NCBI GenBank assembly: GCA_037976565.1
Contig: CP137667.1
Location: 33,177,420 to 33,241,419 of the forward strand
Source: Mesocentrotus franciscanus
Lineage: Eukaryota > Echinodermata > Echinoidea > Camarodonta > Strongylocentrotidae
Length of the DNA stretch: 64,000 nucleotides
Direction of reading: 5' to 3'
Shown: in pieces, positions 35,401-43,018 of the stretch
How positions within the stretch are numbered: position 1 is the stretch's first letter
How the letters are laid out: every line of letters starts with the position of its first letter
Translations under genes and position numbers: made by a program
Notes under the pieces: model-generated
The model's input: the letters and a program-made list of their open reading frames with translations, nothing else
Told to the model about the DNA's origin: nothing
The model's database searches: none

Positions 35401-38400
35401 TCTGCAATAACAACAACAAAAATGAGATTTCAGATATACTTTAAAAGCACTGACCGTAGTTTACGTGATTCATGAAGTGTTTGGAAAGCAAAAGGATATT
35501 GTTTTCGATAAGCAATTACGGGATCTACTTGAACGGCTAAACGACACATTTTATTGCCACATTATTGCTGTTCCGTCATTTCCTATAACTCCGAACCTTG
35601 ACCAAACACTTTATTTAACCCCAACCTTATCTCTAGACCAAACCTACAACCTAATTGCAAACCTAACGCTTACTCTTACCCTATACCTTTGGCGAAATAA
35701 AGCCCAGAGCAATTGTCCGGAGAAAAGGGTGGGTCACCATTAGGGCAGAGTTTCTGTTCCTGATAAAATGCCAAGTCCTGAATTAAAAATTCTGGGCCGT
35801 TGATATGCGTTGTTATAATCGTAGATTAATCGTAAGAGGTGCGATGAGTAAAATCAATTGGGAGGCTTGGTATTCATTTTTTCCTTTCAGGTAGCTCTTG
35901 TATTGTAAACTATAAAATGTAACACTTAATCACGGCATAGGTATAGAGAAAGTTACGTGGACGGAAGTCGCACTTTGTTAGAGGTCAAATTTTGGGGACA
36001 CCAACAGAATTCTCTCCCAAAGAGATTATACGTGAGAGGGGATGATTTGGAGCTGCAAGAAATGACTTGAACGCCTACGCTTGCGCGTGTCACAACTATC
36101 TTTTTCACTGTGTTATATATCAGGGACGGGCGCGATTCCTTCCATCATCTAAGATTTGCGAGAGAGGGAGAGATTCCAAACCTAAATCAAAGCACCATCT
36201 TATGTTATGACACAATCGATTTTCTCACCGGAATCTGAGCAGATAGAGGCTATCGCAGACCGTCCGTCATCAAACACGGTTCCATCTTCGTCCTCGTAGG
36301 CTGGGCCCCCGAAGTTGATGGCGAAGTGTACACCTGGTTTCTGCGTCCTGATTCGAAATGGCGAACCCGCCAATTCCACTGACACATCTTTTCTCTCTGC
36401 AAGATTTTTGTAAGAATGCTTTGTGAGAACGCTTGTAAATATTCGCACAGTATTATCTTCACTCAAATCACGACTAGACATGGCGAACCTGCCAATTCCA
36501 CGGACACCTCTTTTCTCTCGACAAGAATGTTGTGAATACTAAATTGTAAATTGAGCAGGTACAACTATCTCTCTTAATAATGTACGGTTCCTTGATGAAC
36601 TAGCACCGCCATTGTTGGACGCCATACAACTGACATGACGGACTTTATACGCTTATCATATTTTCAGAGAAATGATTTTAAATAATTTATTTTCATTTAG
36701 TTTTGTGTTTGGCAAAGCCGGTCTTCTTTGACAAAATTTGGTTTGATTTATCAATCATTTGAAATGTTAGCAAAGGAAAAATTCCCAATGAAAGACTTAA
36801 AAATGCTACCATTTTCCTCTTACCTTTGTTTTTTAAGGCAACGCTCGCCCTGAAGACCTTTACCCCCTTTCCTGCCTTGATTTCCCTTGAAACGTCTTTC
36901 TGAAGATGAACCGTCCTGACTTTTCCTCCAAGTCAGATTCCTGCACGACTTCGACAGCATCTTCGCCGGACTCGACCTTGATTTCGACCCGTCTGTCCGT
37001 CCAGACGTTCAGGAAACCCTCATCGACTGAGAGATGACCTCGGAACGGAGCATCAGCGCCGGTCGCGATGCAATCGCTCTGAAGACATCTCTTGTCGAGG
37101 TCATTAAGGTCTTCTGGTGCATTGGAGATGAATGCGTACCGACAGGGACCAGTAAGGTCTGGTTTCAGCCTCACCACCAACTTCCCAATCTTCTTACTCA
37201 CGAACCACAGTGATGGATTTGCCCGTGGAGTTGCCAGTGAGGGTTCATCTGTGCTTTTCGCGATGGTGTACACCCACCCTGTTCACCATCGGCGCCACGA
37301 AGTACAACACCGACGTGACAAGGTTAGTGTCAGGATTCGACCTGGAGCAGAGTAAGAACATTGCTCGGCCGTAGTGCGTGCGGATCTTGGGTACAAGAGT
37401 CGTGCTGTGCTCCCCGTTGTACGTTTGAGCGAAAAACACCTTTCCGCAAGGCGGGCCATCGGTTGCATCCCCAGCGTAATTTCGGTTGCAGAAGAACACA
37501 AAGTGACTATCTGGAGGGCCTTCGATCTTTACACCACTATCCTGTTTTATGTCAAATTTCCAGTTGTTTGTCATCTCATTGGACCCACATCTTCCAGCAG
37601 GGACAGCGTCCAACTTCCAGTCATCCCCAATCTTCTGAATCTCTACTTGATAGCAGCAGGCGACAGGTGTGTTTTCGTCAGATCTGGATGTGCTACATCC
37701 AATCAAGAAAGACCCCGTATGATCATCAACGGCATCCGCGGTGGAAGCAAATCCGAGCTCCTGTATGCTTATCACAAGGGTACCTTCTGGAGATGATTCC
37801 CTTTGCGGAAAGCGCCCTCCGCGGGTGAAGATAGCCTGATTGGAAAACAAAGTCACATTGTGCCGACCATCTCTCATCTTCATGATCAGATCCCCGTCTC
37901 GATTCGTTTGAAGATCCCTCGAGATAGAGTCCACAGAGCGTCCATTGTCTTTGGCTGCAGGTATACCTACCCCTGATGTCGAAATCAACTTTGTGTTGAA
38001 CGAATTCGAGTTGAAACCGGATTGAACCAGACTCAGCTGGCTTTTGGCGGTGGACTGATGTTGGTGGGTGTAGAGCAGGATAGCTGCAGCGCCCCCATGA
38101 CCAGCGTTCACGTTGTATGATAGGCCCTTCTCTCTTGAAAAGACATCCCCGTTGTACTCCTTGAAGGAGATAGTCGGTGGTGCTTCTGATAGTGTAATAA
38201 ATATACAAAAAAGTATAATTAAAAGAACGTGATTAAGATTCCAACGATTTATTTGGAATTAAAACGTAGGCTCACTCTACGAAATAGTACCCGAGCTTTA
38301 AAGATGGTATTATCAAATCATTCATCGTGTTAAGAATGGACATCTACGACTCCGCCAAAACATAATTATGAGATTCGTTGTATTGCAACGTTTAACTCCG

Positions 38401-39084
38401 ATGGACCTAAACGCTACTGATAACCTTGCAAATACTTCAAACGGATGTAGAACAATGAAAGGAGTTATATCCGTTTACGCCTATTGACCTGAGGGAAATC
38501 GTTCGTTCTTTCAAGGTCCCTCCCGTACTTTTTGGAAAAGCCAAGTAAAAGGCCAGAGTAATTCTCAAACTTGACTTCCCGAGGGCATATCTATCCTCTT
38601 TTCTAAGCATTGGCTTTGTTTCTTCTTTTTCTATTTCATGATACTAGGCGGAGTACAACTTTTTATATAATATCGTTAATCTCCCCTTTTGCATAAAACT
38701 GTACACTCATCGATCTCTCGTTTGAAAAAAATAACACGATGGCAAAGATTTTCCAGTAATCACAAATAGGGCAATTCCTTATCCATCATCTATTGAAATG
38801 TGCAAACAGATAACAATGACATTTTACGTAAAGCCTTCATGATTTCTATGGTATATATATATATATACACACAATTGGGCAAATTGTCCACGGGGGTAAT
38901 TTTCCGGTGGTAATTATCCTTGAGGTACCGTTTTCCGAAGGGGATTGTCCTGATACGCTCGAAAGTCGTTGCGACCGTCTTAAATAAAGGCTGGTGGAGG
39001 TGGGATATACTTACTGGAATAAGCTGCCATCGCGGAGGTGAACTCGCCTTCGTGTTGTGACCTGTCCGAGGCGTTCTCCCAATT
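10837..39084 (-). CDS. Gene B: malectin-FBA-DUF4062-NACHT-TPR protein, about 1,880 aa in 30 coding exons
   Basis: The gene was rebuilt from GT-AG borders, with exon phases agreeing at every junction. Coding starts at ATG 39030-39028 (G at -3, G at +4) in exon 39015-39084 and ends at TGA 10839-10837. The order is unknown N-terminal region (residues 1-459), malectin-like (about 475-665), FBA-like (about 715-882), DUF4062 (about 925-1050), NACHT (about 1125-1520) and TPR-like helices (about 1520-1880). The DUF4062-NACHT-TPR part resembles nephrocystin-3, TEP1 and NWD1-type STAND NTPases. There is no signal peptide or membrane segment, so a cytosolic site is inferred. Three single-base frame breaks (about 37275, 36922, 27235) sit in short homopolymers. 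The first two cancel each other and the third needs one added base. This suggests sequence error or a recent allele rather than an old pseudogene, as all other exons are intact. Neighbours are a lectin gene downstream and an Ig receptor upstream. Confidence 0.88.
12600..12800. repeat. GA-rich microsatellite in an intron of gene B
   Basis: Imperfect (GA)n and (CAGA)n with a short (TA)n. The reverse strand gives only Ser/Leu/Phe low-complexity frames. Confidence 0.9.
12880..13020 (+). mobile_element. SINE 3'-end fragment with TAA-type microsatellite
   Basis: An (ATA)n run at about 12883-12960 is followed by TTTTTATATAGTGCATTATACT and CTAGGTGCTTTCCATAGTAC, a form of the TATAGCGC...GGCGCTTT motif that flanks ATT microsatellites at about 3503-3580, 32118-32230 and 51145-51235. 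Confidence 0.4.
14532..15001. mobile_element. MITE built of CCCATATGGG words, ends CCCAGGTAGCAAGCCCAT
   Basis: The element starts CCCAGGTAGCAAGCCCATGT at 14532 and ends with its near-exact inverse, finishing GGGCTTGCTACCTGGG at 15001. The roughly 470-bp inside is a degenerate array of palindromic words such as CCCATATGGG, TGGGACCCA and AACCCATAT. Chance open frames on the minus strand (Met-Gly-Pro-Ile-Trp-Val type repeats) come from these words. It lies in an intron of gene B and has no coding role. Confidence 0.85.
16865..17060. repeat. Copy of a dispersed repeat with a GGGTTAGG-like core
   Basis: The copy runs from CCTCCGACAATATTTATTGG through GTTACAGGGTTAGGATTATA and GGTAAGAGTTACGGTAGGTG to AGCCATTGTCGCAGGAGC. 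Related orders of motifs, with ACCCTAACC-like cores in one or the other strand, are seen at about 23105-23275, 26940-27100, 35555-35740 and 45450-45610. Confidence 0.5.
18562..18735. mobile_element. Hairpin MITE with ends ACAAATAATACACAGGT
   Basis: The left arm CAAATAATACACAGGTTTTC continues to GCGATGCAGCGC and GGGTATTCAC. The right arm is its inverse (GTGAATACCCTCATGCGCTG to ACACCTGTGTATTATTTGT). The arms are about 65 bp with scattered changes, enough to fold over most of the element. It lies in an intron of gene B. Confidence 0.8.
19195..19320. repeat. Degenerate TAGACNNAATGG short-word array
   Basis: TAGACAAAATGGGAATTAGA, ATTAGACTAAATGAG, ATAGACCGAATGGGCAGTAG and similar words follow one another, ending just upstream (genomically) of the 19335-19472 exon of gene B. 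Confidence 0.6.
19335..25475 (-). CDS. Gene B, NACHT NTPase core and adjoining helical exons
   Basis: Exons in transcript order are 25329-25475, 24595-24920, 23890-24062, 22926-23005, 22073-22264, 20948-21081, 20382-20466, 19912-20109 and 19335-19472. The Walker A P-loop is VVLGESGSGKSALVANW at about residue 1185. Walker B is RRVLIVLDALNQLD at about 1270, with the Asp that would coordinate magnesium. Next come WLPRELPPNVHMLLSTLPGK, ALYLRALLDE joined to VRVYGSFYEL, and WCSSRGMSEQELISFL. These are the diagnostic blocks of the NPHP3/TEP1-type NACHT and its winged-helix tail (WLP..LP..V...LST.PG; LRVFGSFEEL; SRRGLSE.EL). The P-loop lysine and serine and the acidic Walker B are intact, so ATP or GTP binding and switch-like oligomerisation are expected of the family. 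All junction phases agree. Confidence 0.93.
21270..21390 (-). mobile_element. tRNA-derived SINE, family 1 (fragment)
   Basis: On the minus strand: GTGGTAGAGTTGATAAGTAA, then GAGGTTCGAATCCCTGCCAC, then TCCTTTGGAAAGACATTAAT. This matches the head and body of the copies at 1898 and 32118. It sits in the intron just downstream (genomically) of exon 20948-21081 of gene B. Confidence 0.7.
22380..22650. repeat. Degenerate TTCATAATTCCAAAA short-word array
   Basis: TTCATAATTCCAAAAGCG, CCATTATTCCAAAAAGGA, TTCATAATTCCAAAAATTA and GTCGTAATTCCAAAAGCAG recur with irregular spacing, separated by GGTTCAT or GGTCCAT links. Confidence 0.65.
23750..23885. repeat. GAA microsatellite abutting a NACHT exon of gene B
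   Basis: Imperfect (GAA)n on the plus strand reaching to within about 5 bases of the donor side of exon 23890-24062. On the minus strand it reads as an apparent Phe/Leu/Ser extension of the exon frame. It is excluded because a good GTAATA donor at the exon end precedes it. Confidence 0.9.
24128..24375 (+). mobile_element. SINE-like element ending in ATT repeat
   Basis: TGTCCTGGTATAGTGGTTTA (A-box-like) and AGGGTAGAATCTCAGCCC (B-box-like) are followed by a body and an (ATT)n run at about 24312-24375. It resembles family 1 in plan but is diverged. Confidence 0.45.
25531..25642. mobile_element. Short MITE with CCCTGTTTCATAAAA ends
   Basis: GAGCACTGTTTCATAAAACT at the left is inverted at the right as AGCTTTTATGAAACAGGGCC. 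About 112 bp, in an intron of gene B. A second, longer copy is at 43520-43659. Confidence 0.7.
26212..28336 (-). CDS. Gene B, DUF4062 domain exons
   Basis: Exons are 28014-28336, 27111-27280 and 26212-26289. The first starts with a polar linker (SSVPTSSTAECPKLLPA, later DPARTNPRKKR). It then gives the DUF4062 hallmark IRVFVSSTFLDFAAEREIL, SYVDLRWGITNDQSNDGQTI and SICLRE. The second begins IDRCRPYFLCLLGDRFGW, matching the LLG.RYGW block, but the frame then breaks. After W the read frame gives SQRKARSMN, whereas the +1 frame gives VDELLNKSYDYAIENFSHLK and ends YRFDSSVTQ. One added base in the AAA run near 27235 would join them and make the exon 171 bases (phase 0 to 0) as its neighbours require. 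The third exon, LEVLHSALRERENASDKTFF, completes the SVTxLE and FFYLR blocks. DUF4062 adjoins NACHT in NPHP3, TEP1 and NWD1; its own activity is not established. Confidence 0.92.
28737..30511 (-). CDS. Gene B, F-box-associated (FBA)-like domain exons
   Basis: Exons are 30442-30511 (NAGNAG acceptor, 3-base alternative), 30142-30239, 29544-29739 and 28737-28928 (alternative donor 6 bases earlier). The order of blocks matches the FBA beta-sandwich of FBXO2/6 and NCCRP1: YHLNLEDFF (family form QVIDL.AEG), GAIYNIALTLEESDGSVV (GC.Y.L.V.LL...VL), YSWSRVKLTVEGYRAGVRNV (W.EISH.FTDYGPGVRF) and GHGAEISAATLRLK (GARVTNSSV). Known FBA domains in FBXO2 bind high-mannose N-glycans. No F-box is seen, so this is not a standard ubiquitin-ligase adaptor. 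The match is by eye, and other galactose-binding-like folds remain possible. Confidence 0.68.
30558..30735 (+). mobile_element. tRNA-derived SINE, family 2
   Basis: The head GCGCGATAGCTCAGTGGAAG, TCTCGTAACCGGGAGGTCCC and GGGTTCGAAACC has tRNA A and B boxes and an anticodon-arm-like CGT. The acceptor stem does not close and a body (TGCCTTTTGGTAAGGCATTA) follows. A related copy lies on the minus strand at about 52470-52650. It sits in an intron of gene B. Confidence 0.7.
31996..36396 (-). CDS. Gene B, malectin-like domain exons
   Basis: Exons are 36229-36396, 35268-35401, 34502-34603, 33269-33380, 32740-32843 and 31996-32088, and all phases agree. The first carries FAINFGGPAYEDEDGTVFDD, the malectin opening (VN.GG..Y.D..G..Y..D). 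Next come HQVVGNTGDGLLYTTFIGN and the beta-sandwich core IPVPEGRFIVTLFTMSLG (family: pvpnG.Y.V.L.F.E) with VTALVNGEDV (FDV.inG). Then SFPVTASGNSLDISIKR and GGVQLSGLLVHDED give the closing strands. The last exon (IGDDLAPLGRHIAGYDLNNL and SWSGDIL) is less clear and may be a linker to the FBA-like part. Malectin in animals is an ER lectin for diglucosylated N-glycan; the domain occurs widely in other proteins. Here it has no signal peptide, which is unusual. Confidence 0.82.
32118..32410 (-). mobile_element. tRNA-derived SINE, family 1 (full-length-looking copy)
   Basis: Reading the minus strand from 32410: GAGGTGTCGTGGTCTAGTGG, CGCGGTTCGAGTCTCGCCGC, then CTCCACCCAGGTGTTCAATG. The 3' end is GGAGCGCCTTGAGCACCTTA and TTTATACATATCC with an (ATT)n tail at about 32121-32143. 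It is the best preserved copy in the window. Confidence 0.8.
33893..34083. repeat. Truncated copy of the TTCGAATCATCGGGTCATC hairpin element
   Basis: It shares ACTTCGAATCATCGGGTCAT, GGTCGCGTTACACGACCTTT, GAAACGAAAACGGAA and TTACCCCCGACAT in order with the element at 35009-35242, but lacks the right inverted arm. Confidence 0.75.
34262..34497. mobile_element. MITE of the GTTGCACACGAGG family
   Basis: Left end CTGTTGCACAAGAGGCATCA and right end TGACGCATTATGTGCAACGG are inverted repeats. Inside is TGACGTAGCACTGTGTCA, a near-palindrome shared with the copies at about 45615, 53340 and 60310. Roughly 235 bp; the right end lies 4 bases from the donor of gene B exon 34502-34603. Confidence 0.75.
35009..35242. 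mobile_element. Hairpin MITE with about 45-bp TIRs (CTTCGAATCATCGGGTCATC)
   Basis: The left arm CTTCGAATCATCGGGTCATC through TGGTCGCGTTAC is inverted at the right (GTAACGCGACCACCCAACCC to GATGATTCGAAG) with about three changes. It ends about 25 bases from exon 35268-35401 of gene B. Confidence 0.85.
36824..38185 (-). CDS. Gene B, large N-terminal exon of unknown domain, with two compensating frame breaks
   Basis: The 1,362-base exon is bounded by acceptor ATCAG (phase 1) and donor GTAAGA (phase 1). It encodes most of residues 6-459, following MAAYS and the split Lys codon from exon 39015-39084. The first part begins APPTISFKEYNGDVFSREKG; later segments include KIGDDWKLDAVPAGRCG and HFVFFCNRNYAGDATDG. 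The frame ends at a TGA near 37247, but from about 37275 a second frame carries on (VYTIAKSTDEPSLATPRANP, FVSKKIGKLVVRLKPD). From about 36922 a third continues (VRTVHLQKDVSREIKAGKGV, VFRASVALKNK) to the donor. The breaks lie at a GGG and a TTTT/AAAA run. They cancel, so total exon length fits both flanking phases. No known domain was recognised; it is rich in beta-type alternation and cysteines. Confidence 0.75.
39015..39084 (-). CDS. Gene B, first coding exon (start codon)
   Basis: Acceptor AACAG precedes 39084 and donor GTAAGT follows 39015. ATG at 39030-39028 has G at -3 and +4 and gives MAAYS plus a split Lys codon that joins exon 36824-38185 in phase. The frame is open upstream within the exon (from NWENASDRSQ), so a further 5' coding exon cannot be excluded. 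The only upstream candidate (42332-42426) does not fit the phase, which favours this ATG and a 5' UTR upstream. Confidence 0.65.
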
Positions 39085-40291
39085 CTGTTTTATCAAACCA
39101 GAGTAGAGGATGTCAAATAAATTCATGCAGCGTTTATTCATTATTGCTATCAAAACAAAAAAAAAACTTTGTGAAACGTTTGGATCTCAATTAAGTAATA
39201 TAGGTTACCCGTAATGAGTCAGAAAAAAGGTGACAAAAGTGAAATATTTTGCTCTAGTTTAGCCCTTATCCGGCCTTGTCAATAACAAATCAAATTTTGT
39301 TTAGAGTACCTTATCACTCAAAATAGTATTGTGTATGTTGTGGTAGCTATAGAAGATTAAACTAGGATGAAAGGAGAATTAAACAAAAATCTTAAACACA
39401 TGCTCGGGGGTAGATCTCTTTGATGGAGGAGTGGTGAGTTCTCGCTTTCTGATTGATCAAAATTGTTTAAAATATTGTTCTTATTGATCAAAAAGAGCGA
39501 TTTCCCCCTTCAAATTCGATATCTATATCATCAAATGCCTGCCGTGCACACGCCCCCTATGTGTAGATCTTCAAGGATCTGCCACTGCAAGTAAAAAGTA
39601 ATTCATCGGCTCAGAGTGCATATTGGATAGGGGGACAAAAGATGACAATGATTGTAATTGATCAAAGAAATCATGGGCTTACGTTAGCTTGTATACTTTG
39701 AAAGGGGTTATATTATCTCCTTTCTTTCAACAGTTTGAGTCTGCAAAGTGGCCAGAGTTGTCTCAAGCCGCATCAAAGGCTTCATTCATTTTGTTTAAGT
39801 CACGAAAGTGCCCAAATAAGGCACCTCATTTAGGTAATGTTGTCACTGCATGCTCTGAGTATGAAAACGGCTTCTACCAATAGGTTCTCAAAACAGGACG
39901 TTTTGATTATTGTCGACTTAACACGCGAAAGCGTGAATGAGAAACAGGATTAGTTGTGTACGTGGGCCCTATTACGATTGCCAGGAAGTTATAATGAGGT
40001 CATACAATTTCCCAGGGTCTTGGAAAAAAGTACATATCCGATCTCCGAACAAGTATGTTCCTCCATATACTGTACGATCATTCTAACCACTGAAACTGAC
40101 ACCACTTCGGCAACCGACCGAATAAAACATTACATTACCCGAATATCCAAGAATCGGTCTGTCTGGAGTCGGTGTTGATTCGGTGTTGATTCGGTGTGGA
40201 GCCGGATTTGAGTCAGAATGGCGTTGAGACTGAGGCTCTTTACGCAGAAGTGTGTGTGGGGTAAAATAGAATAGACACCTCACAATTATAC

Positions 40292-40434
40292 CTCAGTCAC
40301 ACCGTCAAACCGACTAATGCACATCGACTTCAAAATGGCAATACTTCCTCAGTCGAGGTAATGTACATGTAAATCTTTGTTCGGTCTGCCGTCGGTCTGG
40401 TGTCGGTCTGGTGTCGATTTGGTTGGTGTGAGCA
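40292..40434. mobile_element. Possible MITE with CTCAGTCACACCG / GGTTGGTGTGAG ends
   Basis: CCTCAGTCACACCGTCAAAC at the left is imperfectly inverted at the right by GTCGATTTGGTTGGTGTGAG. GTCGGTCTGGTGTCGGTCTG is tandemly repeated near the right end. Confidence 0.45.
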
Positions 40435-40725
40435 AGGAACGTAGACCTCCGTGGTATTAGAGTTCAGCTTTGCTATAGCTCAAATGGTCATATCAGCGGC
40501 CGTACTACCTACTTTTTTTGAAGGACAGAGTGGTTGAGAGTGCAGTGTTGAGTATGTCCCTATTGCTACAGTACACAATTAACGGTAAGGCCGCGTAGTT
40601 AAGAATGTCGAGTATGAATTTTCCTTAATTCCTATATGCCACAGACAACTGCACATGTCGGTAATAGGCTGCGGGGAATAGGCCATTTTCGTATTTTATG
40701 TAATAAAATTTAATGCACAATTCTT

Positions 40726-40952
40726 TGTTAAGTGCCTCGTTACAAATTATTTCATTCACCTGTTATGAATAATTGTATTTGAAAAGTTAGAATGCGAATC
40801 GCATATATTACGTGTTGTTAGGTAGAACAGGCCATAATGTTTGTCCTACCTTGCAACAATCAATGTAATATGCAATTTGCATTCTGACTATTAAAATACA
40901 ACTATTCATAATAAACAGGTGAATTAAATAATTTGTAACATGGCAATTAACT
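40726..40952. mobile_element. Large hairpin MITE, about 225 bp
   Basis: GTTACAAATTATTTCATTCA with the following CCTGTTATGAATAATTGT and AGAATGCGAATCGCATA is inverted at the right (TATGCAATTTGCATTCTGAC to AATTAAATAATTTGTAAC). The arms span about 80 bases each with a short spacer. Confidence 0.8.
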
Positions 40953-41212
40953 AAGATTCATGCAATAGATTTGATTACATTACAAAAATGGTCTCGCAAC
41001 ATATCTTTCACCCTCGTCTCTTTTTCCGTTTCTCAATCCGCATATATAATTTCGATGTCATAACGATGGCTGTTATCATAGTGATCATTATGTTTGTTCA
41101 TCACCTATGACAGCCGTCCATATTAATAATCAGTTCACCGGGACAGGGCATTTTAGCTTGTACGTAGTCTAGCCACAGAGACACCATTCAGATGTTTGGT
41201 AATATTCAAAGT

Positions 41213-41217
41213 AGTTA

Positions 41218-41257
<40 letters not shown>

Positions 41258-41294
41258 TGTTGTTGTAGTTGTAATTGTAGTAGTAGTAGTAGTA

Positions 41295-41337
<43 letters not shown>

Positions 41338-41365
41338 GGTGGTAGTAGTAGTAGTAGTAGTAAGC
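41213..41365. repeat. TAG trinucleotide microsatellite
   Basis: (TAG)n with a TTGTTGTAGTTG interruption and a TGG stretch. The open frame over it is poly-Ser/poly-Val and not a gene. Confidence 0.97.
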
Positions 41366-41567
41366 CTATATATAATTGATAATAATGATGATTAATAAAG
41401 TATTAATAAAGTAATAATAGGTCCTCGTATGCTGCTTATATCCGTCACTCTTGACACTCCTGTCACGGTCCTTCATTGATGTTACTCTAATGAGTCTAGA
41501 TGTAAAGACTATTTAAGACTAGCTGTCTTCATAGCCTACATAGGTCCAGAGTTCAATTATACATATA

Positions 41568-42100
41568 GAGGCTGTTCACACCGGCAGTGATAGCGCGGTC
41601 TAGCGCGCGCTAGACCGCGCTATCTCTGCGGTGTGGAAGGTACAACGTCGTTTCGGTCCGCCCAACAGCGAGCCACGGCGAGCCAAAACGGCGTGCCACT
41701 GGACCACCTCTTGGGGTGGTCCACGAGAGAAAGCGCTGTCTAGCGCGCTACACCGCGCTATCTCTGCCGGTGTGAACCCGAGCTACGATAGCGCGCCAGA
41801 AGTCATCGTTCTACACGCGGGGAATTTTATTCTCATTCTATTTTGTGCGATCTGAATCTGAATCGGTACAACTCAACACTGGCCTAATTCGTAATAGCGC
41901 GCGAAATCTTTGACCGTTTGACCTCATGACGTCACGCGTCATGGCAACGGGACCTCTCAAAAAAGGGGGTGCTACGATAGACCGCGCTATCTCACTGCGG
42001 TGTGAATCCGGCGAATGCCAATGGGCGGACCGTGGGTCGCGCTACGATAGCGCGATCCACGGTCCGCCCACGGTCCCCCCCTTGCGGTGTGAACAGCCTC
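41568..42100. mobile_element. 533-bp MITE with GAGGCTGTTCACACCG ends and TA target duplication
   Basis: It starts GAGGCTGTTCACACCGGCAG and ends CGGTGTGAACAGCCTC, flanked on both sides by TA (41566-41567 and 42101-42102). It is GC-rich inside with repeated sub-palindromes such as TAGCGCGGTCTAGCGCGCGC and GCTACGATAGCGCG. It encodes no transposase. The TA duplication points to a Tc1/mariner-type mobiliser. Confidence 0.88.
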
Positions 42101-42331
42101 TAGACAACCATGCAAAGTATGCAGGGTTTGTTTGTTTTTACACTATATTATTATCGCAAATATGCGTGTAGTTTTTCATGGACATGCAGCTTTAGGCAAC
42201 CTCGCATCGCTCATATGCGTGAGTGAATCAACTACCAATATATATTCTACTGAATCACGTCGTGCTTAAACATAATTATGACAGACCAGCTTTTACATTA
42301 GGGTTTATCAATATATGTGAAGCATACTTAC

Positions 42332-42426
42332 AATATATTCCTGGAGCCCTGTATGAAAGAGGGGCTTGAGTTTCGGACGACTTCCTTGTCACCTCCTCGA
42401 TGAGACCTCCCGTGCCGTTGTCTCCT
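42332..42426 (-). other. Candidate 5' UTR exon of gene B
   Basis: The segment is flanked by an AAATAG acceptor and a strong GTAAGT donor. It is open in two frames, but neither joins exon 39015-39084 in the frame used by gene B, so it can only be a non-coding leader exon or belong to another transcript. Evidence is splice-site quality only. Confidence 0.3.
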
Positions 42427-43018
42427 CTATTTCCGCATGTTTTCACTGGCTCAGACAATAATACCGAACTGCTCAGTTACAGTAACAAAATAAAGCGAAG
42501 GAATAGTCAAAGCCGCATACAATCATTTCAGAGTGGAGTGAGTACCACCAACAAAACGAATATGCGTACAACAAAGGGGATTGGGCAATTTGAGTCTCGC
42601 TACGGTTCGTCACTCTACACACACGGCAATCACTATACACTACCATAGCTAGTAGAGTAGAGAGAGTTACGTCACCGGAAGTCGTGCTCCTTCCTTGCTA
42701 TAGGTCACATACAAGGAGCGTTGAAATAGTTATCTGGGTAGAGATTTCGTGAGGGAGGCACAAGTTGAAGCTCCTTTGTCCTAACTAATTTTCTCTACCT
42801 GCACTACCACTATACTAAAAACACTTCTCAATTTTCATATTCGGGTGTGGGAGGGAATGCATGTTTAATGGAGTCTGGTCAAATGATTAGGGGTCAGGGC
42901 CATAGTATTGTTAGTAAACTACCATACGTCTTTGGACAATGCGGGCAATACTAAAATAATACTAACGCTAATACTCATTATATTCGGCACAACAGGAGCA
43001 GAATTTATACCTTTTATT

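Noticed and set aside
37361..37828. Plus-strand frames of 140-155 residues
   Set aside because: They are antisense shadows of the large N-terminal exon of gene B, with no domain and no splice context.
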